In this document: positions 17,441 to 25,776 of the stretch, one piece after another
Layout: every line of letters starts with the position of its first letter
How positions within the stretch are numbered: the first letter of the stretch is position 1
Assembly: GCF_003837865.1 (NCBI RefSeq)
Contig: NZ_RQIS01000010.1
Span: 62,001-126,000, forward strand
From: Paraburkholderia dinghuensis
GTDB taxonomy: Bacteria; Pseudomonadota; Gammaproteobacteria; Burkholderiales; Burkholderiaceae
DNA: 64,000 nucleotides
Direction of reading: 5' to 3'
Notes under the pieces: generated by a model
The model's input: the letters and a program-made list of their open reading frames with translations, nothing else
What the model was told of the DNA's origin: nothing
Databases searched by the model: none
Position numbers and translations under genes: made by a program

Positions 17441-18073
17441 ATGAGCGAACCGCAATCCGACGCCCGCCTTTTCGCGCCCGCCACTGAACGCAATGCCGGG
17501 CCGATTCTCGATGTCCTGCGCGGGGCGCTGCCCGCGCGCGGCACGGTGCTGGAAATTGCGAGCGGAACGGGCCAGCACGCCGCGCATTTCGCTGCCGCGA
17601 TGCCGGACCTGGAATGGCAGCCAAGCGACGCCGACCCGCGAGCGCGGGCCTCCATCACTGCCTGGCGCGAGCACGCGGGCACGGCGAACGTGCCGAACCT
17701 GCCGAACCTACGTTTACCGCTCGATCTCGACGTGTGCCGCGAGCCGTGGCCCATCGATGCCGTCGATGCGATCGTCTGCATCAACATGATCCACATCGCG
17801 CCGTGGGAGGCGGCCATCGCGCTCGTGAAAGGCGCGGGCAAGCGTCTGCCAGCGGACGGAGTGCTGGTGCTCTACGGACCCTACCGGCGCGGTGGCGCGC
17901 ACACTGCGCCGAGCAACGAAGCCTTCGATACGCAGTTGCGTGAGCGTGACCCGGCATGGGGCGTGCGCGACATGGAAGCGGTCGAGGCGCTGGCGCAGGC
18001 GGAAGGTTTCGTCTGCGAGCAGATCGTGACGATGCCGGCGAACAACTTCAGCCTGGTCTTCCGCAAGCGCTGA
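17441..18073 (+). CDS. DUF938 SAM-dependent methyltransferase-like protein
   Basis: Encodes 210 residues from the ATG at 17441. No strong ribosome binding site is seen, and an in-frame start at 17321 would overlap the sirtuin gene and add a non-conserved stretch. The motif LEIASGTGQHAAHFA (about residues 35-49) is the SAM-binding loop. Later motifs are DAIVCINMIHIAPWEA and LVLYGPYRRGG, which are family-specific. The methyl acceptor is unknown. It lies between the sirtuin gene and gnd. Confidence 0.83.
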   Translation: MSEPQSDARLFAPATERNAGPILDVLRGALPARGTVLEIASGTGQHAAHFAAAMPDLEWQPSDADPRARASITAWREHAGTANVPNLPNLRLPLDLDVCREPWPIDAVDAIVCINMIHIAPWEAAIALVKGAGKRLPADGVLVLYGPYRRGGAHTAPSNEAFDTQLRERDPAWGVRDMEAVEALAQAEGFVCEQIVTMPANNFSLVFRKR

Positions 18074-18178
18074 AACCACGTGCGGCGTGGTCGCATTCGC
18101 GCATCGCGAAGGCGTTTCCCTTATCCTTGCACGATCGACGCCGCGCGCGCCGCCTTCATCGCGAAGTGGAGAGACGAC

Positions 18179-19588
18179 ATGAGCAAACAGGCAATTGGCG
18201 TGGTGGGACTGGCGGTGATGGGCCGCAATCTGGCGCTCAACATCGAGAGCCGGGGCCACGCGGTATCGGTGTTCAACCGTACCCGCGAGAAAACCGACGA
18301 GCTGACCGCCGAATTCCCCAATCGCAAGCTTGTGCCGGCCTACACGCTGGAAGCGTTCGTCGAGTCGCTGGAGAAGCCGCGCCGCATCCTGATGATGGTG
18401 AAGGCGGGCGAAGCGACCGACGCGACGATCGCGGCGCTCAAGCCGCTGCTGGACAAAGGCGACATCCTGATCGACGGCGGCAACACGCATTTCACCGACA
18501 CGATCCGCCGCAACCAGGAACTCGCGAACGCGGGGCTGCATTTCATCGGGACGGGCGTGTCGGGCGGCGAGGAGGGCGCACTCAAGGGGCCGTCGATCAT
18601 GCCGGGTGGCCCGCGCGACGCTTACGAACTGGTTGCGCCGATCCTCACCGAAATCGCGGCGAAAGCGCCGGACGGCGCGCCGTGCGTCGCGTATATGGGT
18701 CCGGACGGCGCGGGCCACTTCGTGAAGATGGTCCATAACGGCATCGAGTACGGCGACATGCAACTGATCGCCGAAAGCTATGCGGTGCTCAAGCAGGTAC
18801 TCGGCCTCTCGAACGAGGAACTGGGCCGTGTGTACACCGAATGGAACCAGGGTGAACTCGACAGCTACCTCATCGAAATCACCTCGAAGATCTTCGGCAA
18901 GAAGGACGAGGAGACGGGCAAGGATCTCGTCGATGTGATTCTCGACCGCGCCGCGCAGAAGGGCACCGGCAAGTGGACGAGCCAGAACGCGCTCGACCTC
19001 GGCGTGCCGCTGCCGCTCATCACCGAATCCGTGTTCGCGCGTGTGCTTTCGTCGCTGAAGACGCAGCGCGTTGCGGCGAGCAAGGTGCTCGCAGGTCCGT
19101 CCGCGAAGTCGTTCATCGGCGAGCGAGCCGCGTTTGTTGAAGCGGTGCGGCGCGCGCTGTACCTGAGCAAAGTGATTTCGTATGCACAAGGCTTCGCGCA
19201 ACTGCGCGCCGCCTCCGACGAATATAAGTGGGACCTGCAGTACGGCACGATCGCGAAGATCTTCCGCGCGGGCTGCATCATTCGCGCGCGCTTCCTGCAG
19301 AAGATCATGGACGCCTATGCGACCGACCCGAAACTCGCGAACCTGCTGCTCGACCCGTATTTCCGCGACATCGCCGCGAGCTATCAGGCGGCGCTGCGTG
19401 AGGTGGTGATTGCGGCGGTGTCGGCGGGGGTGCCGGTGCCGGCGTTTTCATCGGCGATCGCCTACTTCGACGGCTATCGCTCCGAACGTCTGCCCGCGAA
19501 CCTCGTGCAGGCGCAGCGCGACTTCTTCGGCGCACATACGTTCGAGCGCATCGACAAGCCTGGGAGCTTCCACGCCGACTGGGCCTGA
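18179..19588 (+). CDS. gnd: 6-phosphogluconate dehydrogenase (decarboxylating)
   Basis: Encodes 469 residues, standard length for the long form. It begins at the ATG 18179 with GGAGA 6 bases before it. Features are [13 protein letters not shown] (NADP binding), a [18 protein letters not shown] loop, the catalytic [13 protein letters not shown] with Lys and Asn, and the C-terminal AYFDGYRS tail. It converts 6-phosphogluconate to ribulose 5-phosphate plus CO2 and NADPH in the oxidative pentose phosphate pathway. It is a single gene followed by an intrinsic terminator. Confidence 0.95.
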   Translation: MSKQAIGVVGLAVMGRNLALNIESRGHAVSVFNRTREKTDELTAEFPNRKLVPAYTLEAFVESLEKPRRILMMVKAGEATDATIAALKPLLDKGDILIDGGNTHFTDTIRRNQELANAGLHFIGTGVSGGEEGALKGPSIMPGGPRDAYELVAPILTEIAAKAPDGAPCVAYMGPDGAGHFVKMVHNGIEYGDMQLIAESYAVLKQVLGLSNEELGRVYTEWNQGELDSYLIEITSKIFGKKDEETGKDLVDVILDRAAQKGTGKWTSQNALDLGVPLPLITESVFARVLSSLKTQRVAASKVLAGPSAKSFIGERAAFVEAVRRALYLSKVISYAQGFAQLRAASDEYKWDLQYGTIAKIFRAGCIIRARFLQKIMDAYATDPKLANLLLDPYFRDIAASYQAALREVVIAAVSAGVPVPAFSSAIAYFDGYRSERLPANLVQAQRDFFGAHTFERIDKPGSFHADWA

Positions 19589-19646
19589 TCGCACGCGGGG
19601 TGCGGTCAGCGACCGTTCGGTCGTTGCGCTGATTGTTGGAACTGAG

Positions 19647-19674
19647 AGGTGAACCTGCATGGTTCACCTTTTTT
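19647..19674 (+). terminator. Intrinsic terminator of gnd
   Basis: AGGTGAACC (19647-19655) pairs perfectly with GGTTCACCT (19661-19669) around the loop TGCAT and is followed by a run of T. It starts about 60 bases after the gnd stop. Confidence 0.88.
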
Positions 19675-19711
19675 ATTGCGGATTCTGCAAAGGTGTTTTT
19701 TCTAAGAAGGG

Positions 19712-19741
19712 TTTACCCTGGATCAATCTAACTCCTACACT
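19712..19741 (+). promoter_or_regulatory. Candidate promoter of the DUF4148 gene
   Basis: TTTACC at 19712-19717 and TACACT at 19736-19741 are spaced 18 bases. Each matches four of six consensus bases. It lies about 65 bases before the start codon and after the gnd terminator. Confidence 0.35.
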
Positions 19742-19807
19742 GTCATTAAGCGCTTACGGACAAGGTGTTCGAAGCACACGTAAAAGAACACAGATGGAGG
19801 TTAGATC

Positions 19808-20134
19808 ATGAAGAAACTCATTCCCGCCGTTGTCGTTGCCGCCGCTCTTGCCGTTCCGGCGATTTCGTTTGCCCAGTCGAGCCAGCAAGGCTTGACCCGC
19901 GCTCAGGTGCGCGCCGAGTTGGTTGAACTCGAGCAGGCTGGCTACAAACCGGCAGCGGGTGACGAGAATTATCCGCAAAACCTGCAGGCTGCCCAGGCCC
20001 GTGTGAACGCGCAGAAGCTCGCAGCCGGCGAAACCAGCGGCTATGGCGCTCCGGCGGCCGGCACGGCGCAGGCAGGCGGTGCGGTGCAGCCACAGCATCT
20101 CGCCCCGCATCAATCGGTGTATTTCGGAAACTGA
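19808..20134 (+). CDS. DUF4148 domain periplasmic protein
   Basis: Encodes 108 residues with a clean signal peptide (MKKLIPAVVVAAALAVPAISFA, quoted in part; cleavage before QSS). The mature part has the DUF4148 motif LTRAQVRAELVELEQAGYKP...YPQNLQAAQARV, found in many small secreted proteins of Burkholderiaceae with no known function. GGAGG lies about 8 bases before the ATG. Residues 75-95 are Ala/Gly-rich. The transcript probably runs on through the repeat tract to the terminator at 20419. Confidence 0.88.
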   Translation: MKKLIPAVVVAAALAVPAISFAQSSQQGLTRAQVRAELVELEQAGYKPAAGDENYPQNLQAAQARVNAQKLAAGETSGYGAPAAGTAQAGGAVQPQHLAPHQSVYFGN

Positions 20135-20194
20135 GCAGTCCGGCCGGAACAGGGCTGAACGAAGCCGTCTCGCACGGCTTGCCGGTTCCGGCGG

Positions 20195-20411
20195 TGGAAG
20201 TTGCAGTAGCGGTAGAAGTTGCAGTTCTGTGATGGAGCAGCGGTAGACGTTGTATCGCTGTGAAGTAGCAGTAGCCGTAGCCGTTGGTGTCGAAGTGCTG
20301 TTCTGTGAAGTAGCAGTGGCTGTTGCAGTGCCATGCCGTAGAAGTAGCGGTAGAAGTTGCAGCGCAGAAGTACCTGAGAGGTTTGACAAGAAGTAGCAGT
20401 ACTTGCAGCAC
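20195..20411 (+). repeat. Degenerate GTAGMAGTWGCR-like repeat tract in the 3' untranslated region
   Basis: About 215 bases built from variants of the hexamers GTAGAA, GTAGCA, GTAGCG and GTTGCA. The 20-mer AGTAGCGGTAGAAGTTGCAG occurs exactly at 20205-20224 and 20343-20362. CTGTGAAGTAGCAGT occurs at two sites between them. Composition is G- and A-rich on this strand with very little C, unlike the flanking coding DNA. It lies between the DUF4148 stop and a strong terminator, so it is probably transcribed. Confidence 0.7.
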
Positions 20412-20418
20412 GCAGTTG

Positions 20419-20454
20419 AGCGCGGCCCGGTCGAAAACCGGCCCGCGCTTTTTT
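20419..20454 (+). terminator. Intrinsic terminator after the repeat tract
   Basis: AGCGCGGCCCGG (20419-20430) pairs with CCGGCCCGCGCT (20438-20449) with one C-C mismatch around a 7-base loop, followed by six T. It ends the presumed DUF4148 transcript about 320 bases after the stop codon. Confidence 0.82.
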
Positions 20455-20481
20455 CATCCGGGCCGCCGCAGTGATCGACGG

Positions 20482-21219
20482 CTAGCGCCCCGTCATATGC
20501 GGCACGCCTTCGCTGGTCGTCATGCTGAGCTGGTGGATCGCCCGGTGCGCCTTGTTCAGTTGCGCCTGGGCGGCAACGCGCTGTGCTTCCAGTTGCGCGA
20601 CCTCCTTGCGCACCTGGTGCTGGCGTCCAGTCACGCGATGTTCCTGCTCCGCATGGCGCTGCAGGTTGGCACGCAGCCGCTCGGCCAGCGCTTCCGATTC
20701 CTCGACCTGCCGCTGCAACTGTTCGTTCTGCGCGATCAGTTGCGCCCGGCGGGTCTCGCCGTCCGTGAGGCGGGTCGCTTGCTCTTCCAGGTGGTGGAAC
20801 GCTGCGCCCGCGGCGTCGACGTCGTTTGCCTTCAGTGCACGCCAGAGCATGCCATCCTGATGCAGCGCCACGTAATAGCTCAGTGACGGCGCGTGAAAGA
20901 ACAGGCTGACCGTAAAGTCGAAACTGCGAAAAACCCGGAACGTATCGAGTGAATTTCCCGCAGCGAGCGCCTCGAACATCGTACCGTCGGCGATCTGCAC
21001 CGGGCGACCGTTGAACTGCGAAGGCACGACCGGCACCGCGCGCAGTGTCGGCACGGCACGCGCTGCATTCGCGACTTCGGCGTCGAGGCTATCGTGCGGC
21101 GTCTCGTCAGCGACACGTTCCGCCGGTTCCGCGGCGGTGGGATGAGCGGCGTGCGAAACGGCGACGAGGTGCGACGGGCCGCCCGAGAGCACGGCATTAC
21201 GGCGATTCAGGAAAGTTTT
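20482..21219 (-). CDS. DUF2968 domain protein with coiled coil
   Basis: Encodes 245 residues from the GTG at 21219, chosen because GGGGGA lies 6 bases upstream. The frame stays open to an ATG at 21243. Residues about 60-130 form the DUF2968 core (GTMFEALAAGNSLDTFRVFRSFDFTVSLFFH, quoted in part, and VALHQDGMLWRALK). The C-terminal 110 residues are a long Gln/Glu/Ala-rich coiled coil. DUF2968 proteins are burkholderial and uncharacterised. No obvious signal peptide. It is 47 bases downstream of another small gene on the same strand, so the two probably form an operon. Confidence 0.8.
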   Translation of the reverse strand, partial: KTFLNRRNAVLSGGPSHLVAVSHAAHPTAAEPAERVADETPHDSLDAEVANAARAVPTLRAVPVVPSQFNGRPVQIADGTMFEALAAGNSLDTFRVFRSFDFTVSLFFHAPSLSYYVALHQDGMLWRALKANDVDAAGAAFHHLEEQATRLTDGETRRAQLIAQNEQLQRQVEESEALAERLRANLQRHAEQEHRVTGRQHQVRKEVAQLEAQRVAAQAQLNKAHRAIHQLSMTTSEGVPHMTGR

Positions 21220-21266
21220 CACGGCGATTCCCCCAAATGGCACGCCGGTGCGCGAACCGCGCCTGC

Positions 21267-21587
21267 TCAGTGCAGGAGGCGCGGCCGGCGTGCAATATCG
21301 TTGAACAGCGCCCGACCGGGCTCGAGCGCGAAAAACCAGGTTTCGTCATAGCCGCTCAGCGTGTCGAGTGCGTCGCGCAGACGCTCGACCACCAGGGCAG
21401 GAATTTCGACCGTCGCCTCGACGCCACCCGACAGGCGCGCGACGCTCGCGTGCTGGACCAGTTCGTCGGCGGCTTCGGCGACGTCGGCGGCGAAAACAAG
21501 GTGGTTGTTCAGCAATTCGACGAGGCCCGGCGACGCCGCGATGTCTTCGACATTGAGCTGCACGGAAAGGAAGGTGGCTTTGTTCAT
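21267..21587 (-). CDS. Hypothetical protein upstream of the DUF2968 gene
   Basis: Encodes 106 residues from the ATG at 21587, with GAGGA about 8 bases before it (an in-frame ATG at 21602 is also possible). The sequence is acidic and mixed alpha/beta in look (MNKATFLSVQLNVEDIAAS...), with no signal peptide or membrane segment. Codon bias agrees with neighbouring real genes. I do not recognise a family. Proximity suggests a link with the DUF2968 gene. Confidence 0.62.
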   Translation of the reverse strand: MNKATFLSVQLNVEDIAASPGLVELLNNHLVFAADVAEAADELVQHASVARLSGGVEATVEIPALVVERLRDALDTLSGYDETWFFALEPGRALFNDIARRPRLLH

Positions 21588-21859
21588 CCTCGGATTCCTC
21601 ACGAATGTGGGACCGCAGCGGGAGGCCTGTCGTTATTTTTCTGGGGCAGCAGGACGCAGTATAGGCGAGCGCCGCTCGAAGTGAGTGCCGCCCCGTTCGT
21701 GAGGGCCTCGAGCATCGAACGATATAATGGGGCCGTTCGCCATTTCCGGGCCTGCTTTGTCGCGACGCGCGGCCCTGTGACGAACGCCTGCGGACCGGCG
21801 CGCATCGAATGTACGTAGCATCCAGTGTACGTAGCGAGGCACAAGCGAGGAACTGCAAG

Positions 21860-22588
21860 ATGAATCCACACTGGCGAAACCCGGGTGCGGCGGCCGCACT
21901 GGCCGCCCTCACGCTCCTGATGAACGCCTGCGCGCTTCCCCCTTTGGGTGGAACGGCCGGCACGCCTGCTCCTGTCGCAACCGGCGGTGTCCCTGCCGGT
22001 TACTACCGCGTCAATCCCGGCGATACGCTTTCGCGCATCGCGGCCGCATTTGGTCAGCGCGCGCAGGACATCGCAATCTGGAACCAGTTGCCGCCCAACG
22101 CGACCATCGTCGCAGGCCAGGTGCTGCGCGTGGCACCGCCGCCGAGTTTCGCGCCTTCCGTACAACAGCCACTGTCTCCCGCGCCCGCAGCGGCGGGCGT
22201 CGCGATGCCCGTGCCGGTCGAACCGACCATCACGTTCGCCTGGCCCGCTCGCGGTCCGGTGCTGGAGAGGTTCGTGCCTGGCAAGTCGACAGGTATTGTC
22301 ATCGGCGGCGTGGCCGGCGAACCCGTGAAGGCCGCTGCGGCCGGCCGCGTGGTTTATGCCGGAACCGGCATCGAGGCCTATGGGCCGCTCATTATCATCA
22401 AGCACAACGATACGGTCGTCACAGCCTACGGTCACAACAGCAAGCTCCTCGTGAAGGAGGACGACGCCGTTACGCAAGGTCAGCCGATCGCCGAAATGGG
22501 GGTCGATCCGCACGGTGTTGCAGGCGTGCAGTTCGAAGTGCGCAGCGGTGGGAAGCCGGTCGATCCGTTACCGTTGTTGCAGCGTTAG
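21860..22588 (+). CDS. NlpD-like LysM/M23 lipoprotein, probably catalytically inactive
   Basis: Encodes 242 residues from the ATG at 21860 (GAGGA about 8 bases upstream). The N-terminus is a lipoprotein-type signal ending LLMNAC. A LysM domain (YYRVNPGDTLSRIAAAFGQ, about residues 49-93) binds peptidoglycan. The C-terminal half is an M23 (LytM) domain very close to NlpD (GRVVYAGTGIEAYGPLIIIKHND). The zinc ligands are lost. The usual HxGIDI is replaced by GIVIGG and the HLHFE box reads GVQFEV. Such degenerate LytM proteins activate amidases (AmiC for NlpD) during cell separation. The family usually has a second NlpD next to rpoS, so this may be a paralogue. Confidence 0.83.
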   Translation: MNPHWRNPGAAAALAALTLLMNACALPPLGGTAGTPAPVATGGVPAGYYRVNPGDTLSRIAAAFGQRAQDIAIWNQLPPNATIVAGQVLRVAPPPSFAPSVQQPLSPAPAAAGVAMPVPVEPTITFAWPARGPVLERFVPGKSTGIVIGGVAGEPVKAAAAGRVVYAGTGIEAYGPLIIIKHNDTVVTAYGHNSKLLVKEDDAVTQGQPIAEMGVDPHGVAGVQFEVRSGGKPVDPLPLLQR

Positions 22589-22919
22589 CGCGATGGTCCA
22601 CTTCGCGTACGCGCTACACAGTTGCCGCTGGCGCTCACTCGTGAACCGTGGCGCGTCGCGCGGGGTCAGTTTCGACTGTGCCTGATCCACTCTGTCACCT
22701 GAGTTGCGAATGAAATGAGGCAATGTGGATCGCGCCGCATCGTTTTGGCCCCGTGCCGCCATTTGCCTACCCCCGCAGTTCGAAACTACACTTGAAGGTT
22801 CTCACGCCGCGTTGCGCGCGCCGATGCGCGCGCGCCGCCCGCCACGGCCGACACTCACGCGTTGCGCGTCAGGGGCCGGGGCAGCATGGCGCGAGCGTCA
22901 ACCACAAGGATTTCATCGC
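22589..22919. other. Intergenic spacer upstream of the threonine aldolase gene
   Basis: About 330 bases. The aldolase frame is open through part of it (from 22725) but the residues are Arg- and Pro-rich and have no homology signal. AAGGA at about 22905 marks the true ribosome binding site. I see no clear promoter or repeat. Confidence 0.4.
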
Positions 22920-23924
22920 ATGATCGACCTGCGCAGCGACACCGTTACCCGCCCCAGCCCTGACATGCTGGCCGCCATGACCCGCGCCGAAACCGGCGAC
23001 GATGTCTGGGGCGACGACCCGACCGTGCTGCGCCTGCAGGCGCGCGTCGCAGAGGAGGCTGGCAAGGAGGCGGGTCTCTTCTTCCCGAGCGGCACACAGA
23101 GCAACCTGGCCGCCTTGATGGCGCACTGTGCGCGCGGCGACGAATATATCGTCGGCCAGGCGGCCCACACGTACAAATACGAAGGCGGCGGCGCCGCAGT
23201 GCTCGGCAGCATCCAGCCCCAGCCGCTCGATAACGCTGAAGACGGTTCGATCCCGCTCGAACGCATCGCGGCCGCGATCAAGCCCCTCGACGATCACTTC
23301 GCACGCACGCGGCTCCTCGCGCTCGAAAACACGATCGGCGGAAAGGTGCTGCCCGCCGCTTATGTCGCCGAGGCAACGCAGCTCGCCCACGCGCGCGGAC
23401 TTTCCACGCACCTCGACGGCGCGCGCGTGTTCAATGCAGTGGTTGCCTCGGGGCAGCCGCTCGAAGCGCTGGCCGCAGGCTTCGATTCGGTATCGATCTG
23501 CTTTTCGAAGGGGCTCGGCGCGCCGGTGGGATCGGTGCTGGTCGGTAGCAAGGCCCTGATCGACGTGGCGCACCGCTGGCGCAAGGTGCTCGGTGGCGGT
23601 ATGCGTCAATCGGGCTTGCTGGCGGCTGCCTGTCTTTACGCACTCGATCACAACGTCGAGCGGCTCGCCGATGACCACGCGAACGCTGCACGTCTGGCTG
23701 CTGCCCTCGCGCAGATCGCGGAAGTGACGGTCCTGGCGCAGGCGACGAACATGGTGATGGCACGGTTCCCGCAGGAACATTGCGCGCCGCTCGAAGCGTG
23801 GCTCAAGGAGCGCGGAATCCTCACGCAGATGCTCTACGCGTCGCGCTTCGTCACGCACCTCGACGTGTCGGCTGCGGATGTCGACACGTTCGTCGAGGCC
23901 GTGAAGGGTTATTTCGCGCGGTAA
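22920..23924 (+). CDS. ltaE: Low-specificity L-threonine aldolase
   Basis: Encodes 334 residues, matching E. coli LtaE (333). The start [17 protein letters not shown] is the conserved family opening. Lys197 in [12 protein letters not shown] is the PLP-binding lysine and aligns with E. coli Lys197. [21 protein letters not shown] holds the substrate-site His and Tyr. The enzyme cleaves L-threonine and L-allo-threonine to glycine and acetaldehyde. It is convergent with the downstream MFS gene. Confidence 0.93.
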   Translation: MIDLRSDTVTRPSPDMLAAMTRAETGDDVWGDDPTVLRLQARVAEEAGKEAGLFFPSGTQSNLAALMAHCARGDEYIVGQAAHTYKYEGGGAAVLGSIQPQPLDNAEDGSIPLERIAAAIKPLDDHFARTRLLALENTIGGKVLPAAYVAEATQLAHARGLSTHLDGARVFNAVVASGQPLEALAAGFDSVSICFSKGLGAPVGSVLVGSKALIDVAHRWRKVLGGGMRQSGLLAAACLYALDHNVERLADDHANAARLAAALAQIAEVTVLAQATNMVMARFPQEHCAPLEAWLKERGILTQMLYASRFVTHLDVSAADVDTFVEAVKGYFAR

Positions 23925-23973
23925 GGCGTAACTGCGGCGTACCGGCGGCGCAGTTGCGCGCGCCGCAAAGGAA

Positions 23974-23993
23974 GGCACGCCCGCCGGCGTGCC
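23974..23993. terminator. Short GC hairpin between convergent ltaE and MFS genes
   Basis: GGCACGCC (23974-23981) pairs with GGCGTGCC (23986-23993) around CGCC. It sits midway between the two stops, but no T-run follows on either strand, so it is weak as an intrinsic terminator. Confidence 0.35.
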
Positions 23994-24006
23994 GCCCCAA
24001 ATCTCC

Positions 24007-25410
24007 TTACACGCCGTGCGCGCCGCGATGCGACGGCGCCAAAAGCCGCAACCCGCTCACCACGCTCGCGGCGCCCGCGAATACCGCGCCGATCGTCACC
24101 GCCAGCGTCGGTCCGTGGCGCCCCACCAGCCCAAAGCACAGTGCGACCAGCGCAGCCCCTGTGGTCTGTCCGAGGAGCCGCGAGGTCGCGATGATCCCGC
24201 TCGCACCGCCGCTGCGCTCGGGCGGTGCGCTCGACATGATCGCGCGCAGGTTGGGCGACTGGAAGAAACCGAACCCGGCTCCGCAGATCGACATACGAAC
24301 AATGATGTCCAGCACGCCCGGATGCGCGGGCATCAGTGCGAGCGATGCCATGCCCGCCGACAGGATGGCGAGTCCGATTGCGCCGAGCAGGCCGGGCGGA
24401 TAGCGATCCGAGAGGCGCCCTGCAATCGGCGCGGCGGCTGCCACGACGACGGACCACGGCGTCATCAGGAAGCCCGTTTCCACCTGGCTGCGCATCAGCA
24501 CGGTTTCGAAGTAGAACGGCAGCGCGACGAACGCGAGACCCTGAGCCGCGAACGAGCACACCGCCGTCAACGCCGATAGCGCGAACATCGGCCGCCTGAA
24601 CAGATCGACGGGCAGCATCGGCGCGGGATGGCCGGCCTCGCGCCGGATCAGCAGCGCGCCGAACACGAGTGCGACGGCTGCGGCGATGACCACTTCCGTG
24701 ACGCTCGCCTGCTGCGCCGATTCTCCGAGCGCGAAGATCAGCGCAGCGAACGCGATGATGTTGAGCAGCGCGGCAACGGGATCGAATGCGTGCTTGCCCG
24801 TTGCCGTGTGCGGCAGCGCGGGCAGGGCGAATACGAGCGCGATGATGCCGAGCGGCACGTTCACGCCGAAGAGCCACGGCCACGTGCCCGCAGAGAGAAT
24901 CAGCGACGCCATGGTCGGCCCCACCGCAAACGAAACGCCCACGACGAGCGCATTCATGCCGACTCCGCGCCCGAGTCGATGCGCGGGATACAGGAAGCGG
25001 ATCAGCGCCGTGTTGACGCTCATGATCGCGCTGGCTCCAAGGCCCTGGAGCACGCGCGCGCCGGCCAGCGCACCGAGCGTCGGCGCGAGTGCGCACGCGA
25101 GCGAGGCCAGCGTGAAGACCGCGAGTCCGCTGATATAGATGCGCCGGTGCCCGATGATGTCGCCGAGCGCCGCGAGCGGCAGGAGCGTCGCGACCATGGC
25201 GAGCTGATAGGCGTTGATGATCCACACCGATGCGGCCGGCGCCGCGTGCAGGTCGGCCGCGATCGACGGGAGGGCGGTATTGGCGATGGCGGTGTCGAGC
25301 GTCGCGAGCGCGACGGCGAGCATCACGGCGGCCATCGCGCGGCGGTTTTTCGCGGACATCGGCGCGTCGGCAAGCTGGGTAACGCCCGGCGCGGAGGTGG
25401 TATCGGACAA
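24007..25410 (-). CDS. MFS efflux transporter, DHA2 (EmrB/QacA-like) family
   Basis: Encodes about 467 residues if the TTG at 25410 is used. The ATG at 25359 (450 residues) is the main alternative, and neither has a strong ribosome binding site. Around 14 hydrophobic segments are present. DHA2 motifs include LATLDTAIANTALPSIAADL in helix 1, the loop LGDIIGHRRIYISGL and ARVLQGLGASAIMSVNTAL in helix 4-5. DHA2 pumps export drugs, dyes or toxic metabolites by proton antiport. No membrane fusion protein gene is adjacent, so it probably works alone in the inner membrane. Substrate unknown. Confidence 0.85.
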   Translation of the reverse strand: MSDTTSAPGVTQLADAPMSAKNRRAMAAVMLAVALATLDTAIANTALPSIAADLHAAPAASVWIINAYQLAMVATLLPLAALGDIIGHRRIYISGLAVFTLASLACALAPTLGALAGARVLQGLGASAIMSVNTALIRFLYPAHRLGRGVGMNALVVGVSFAVGPTMASLILSAGTWPWLFGVNVPLGIIALVFALPALPHTATGKHAFDPVAALLNIIAFAALIFALGESAQQASVTEVVIAAAVALVFGALLIRREAGHPAPMLPVDLFRRPMFALSALTAVCSFAAQGLAFVALPFYFETVLMRSQVETGFLMTPWSVVVAAAAPIAGRLSDRYPPGLLGAIGLAILSAGMASLALMPAHPGVLDIIVRMSICGAGFGFFQSPNLRAIMSSAPPERSGGASGIIATSRLLGQTTGAALVALCFGLVGRHGPTLAVTIGAVFAGAASVVSGLRLLAPSHRGAHGV

Positions 25411-25776
25411 GTTGTTCTCGTGTGACCGGAAGACGATGCGGCTCGATGCCGCTTGACCCGCGATTGTTACAGAGCCTGGGCGATCGTGCAGAGCACGCCC
25501 TGGCGTGTGAGCTGACTGTAAGGTCGCGTTCGACGGCAGCGGGTAGACGTTCGAACGCAACTAACTGTCCACCCAGCCATGCGTCGCCAAACGCCCGTGT
25601 GTTGCACGGGCGGCGGACGTCCCCACTTTTCGCTCCATGCCGTGCCGCCGCAAGCGGCAAGAAAATGTCCTACTCTGCAAACTGATCTGCGTTGGAGCCC
25701 GGTCTGTCTTGCGGGCGTTCCGCACGCGCAGCCCCAGAACGCGCGGCGCGTGCGCCGCCTTTTGCGGGAGGCTCCG
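25411..25776. promoter_or_regulatory. Divergent control region between the MFS gene and glgP
   Basis: About 365 bases. It contains a perfect 10-bp palindrome CGTTCGAACG (25548-25557) and, nearer glgP, a hairpin with 8-bp arms CGCCCGTG/CACGGGCG (25592-25612). The glgP ribosome binding site GGGAGG lies about 5 bases before the ATG at 25777. The regulators involved are not identifiable. Confidence 0.4.

Noticed and set aside
17714..19201. 495-residue antisense open frame over the methyltransferase gene and gnd
   Set aside because: Antisense shadow of two well-identified genes, with no ribosome binding site or recognisable motif.
20195..20411. Repeat tract considered as a CRISPR array
   Set aside because: Units are 6-20 bases and contiguous, without regular unique spacers, and no cas genes are present.
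23909..25660. 583-residue open frame on the minus strand over the MFS gene
   Set aside because: Arg- and Ala-rich shifted frame of the true transporter, which has the clear membrane pattern in the neighbouring frame.
25579..25776. 66-residue N-terminal extension of glycogen phosphorylase
   Set aside because: Not part of the family, and a proper ribosome binding site precedes the ATG at 25777.
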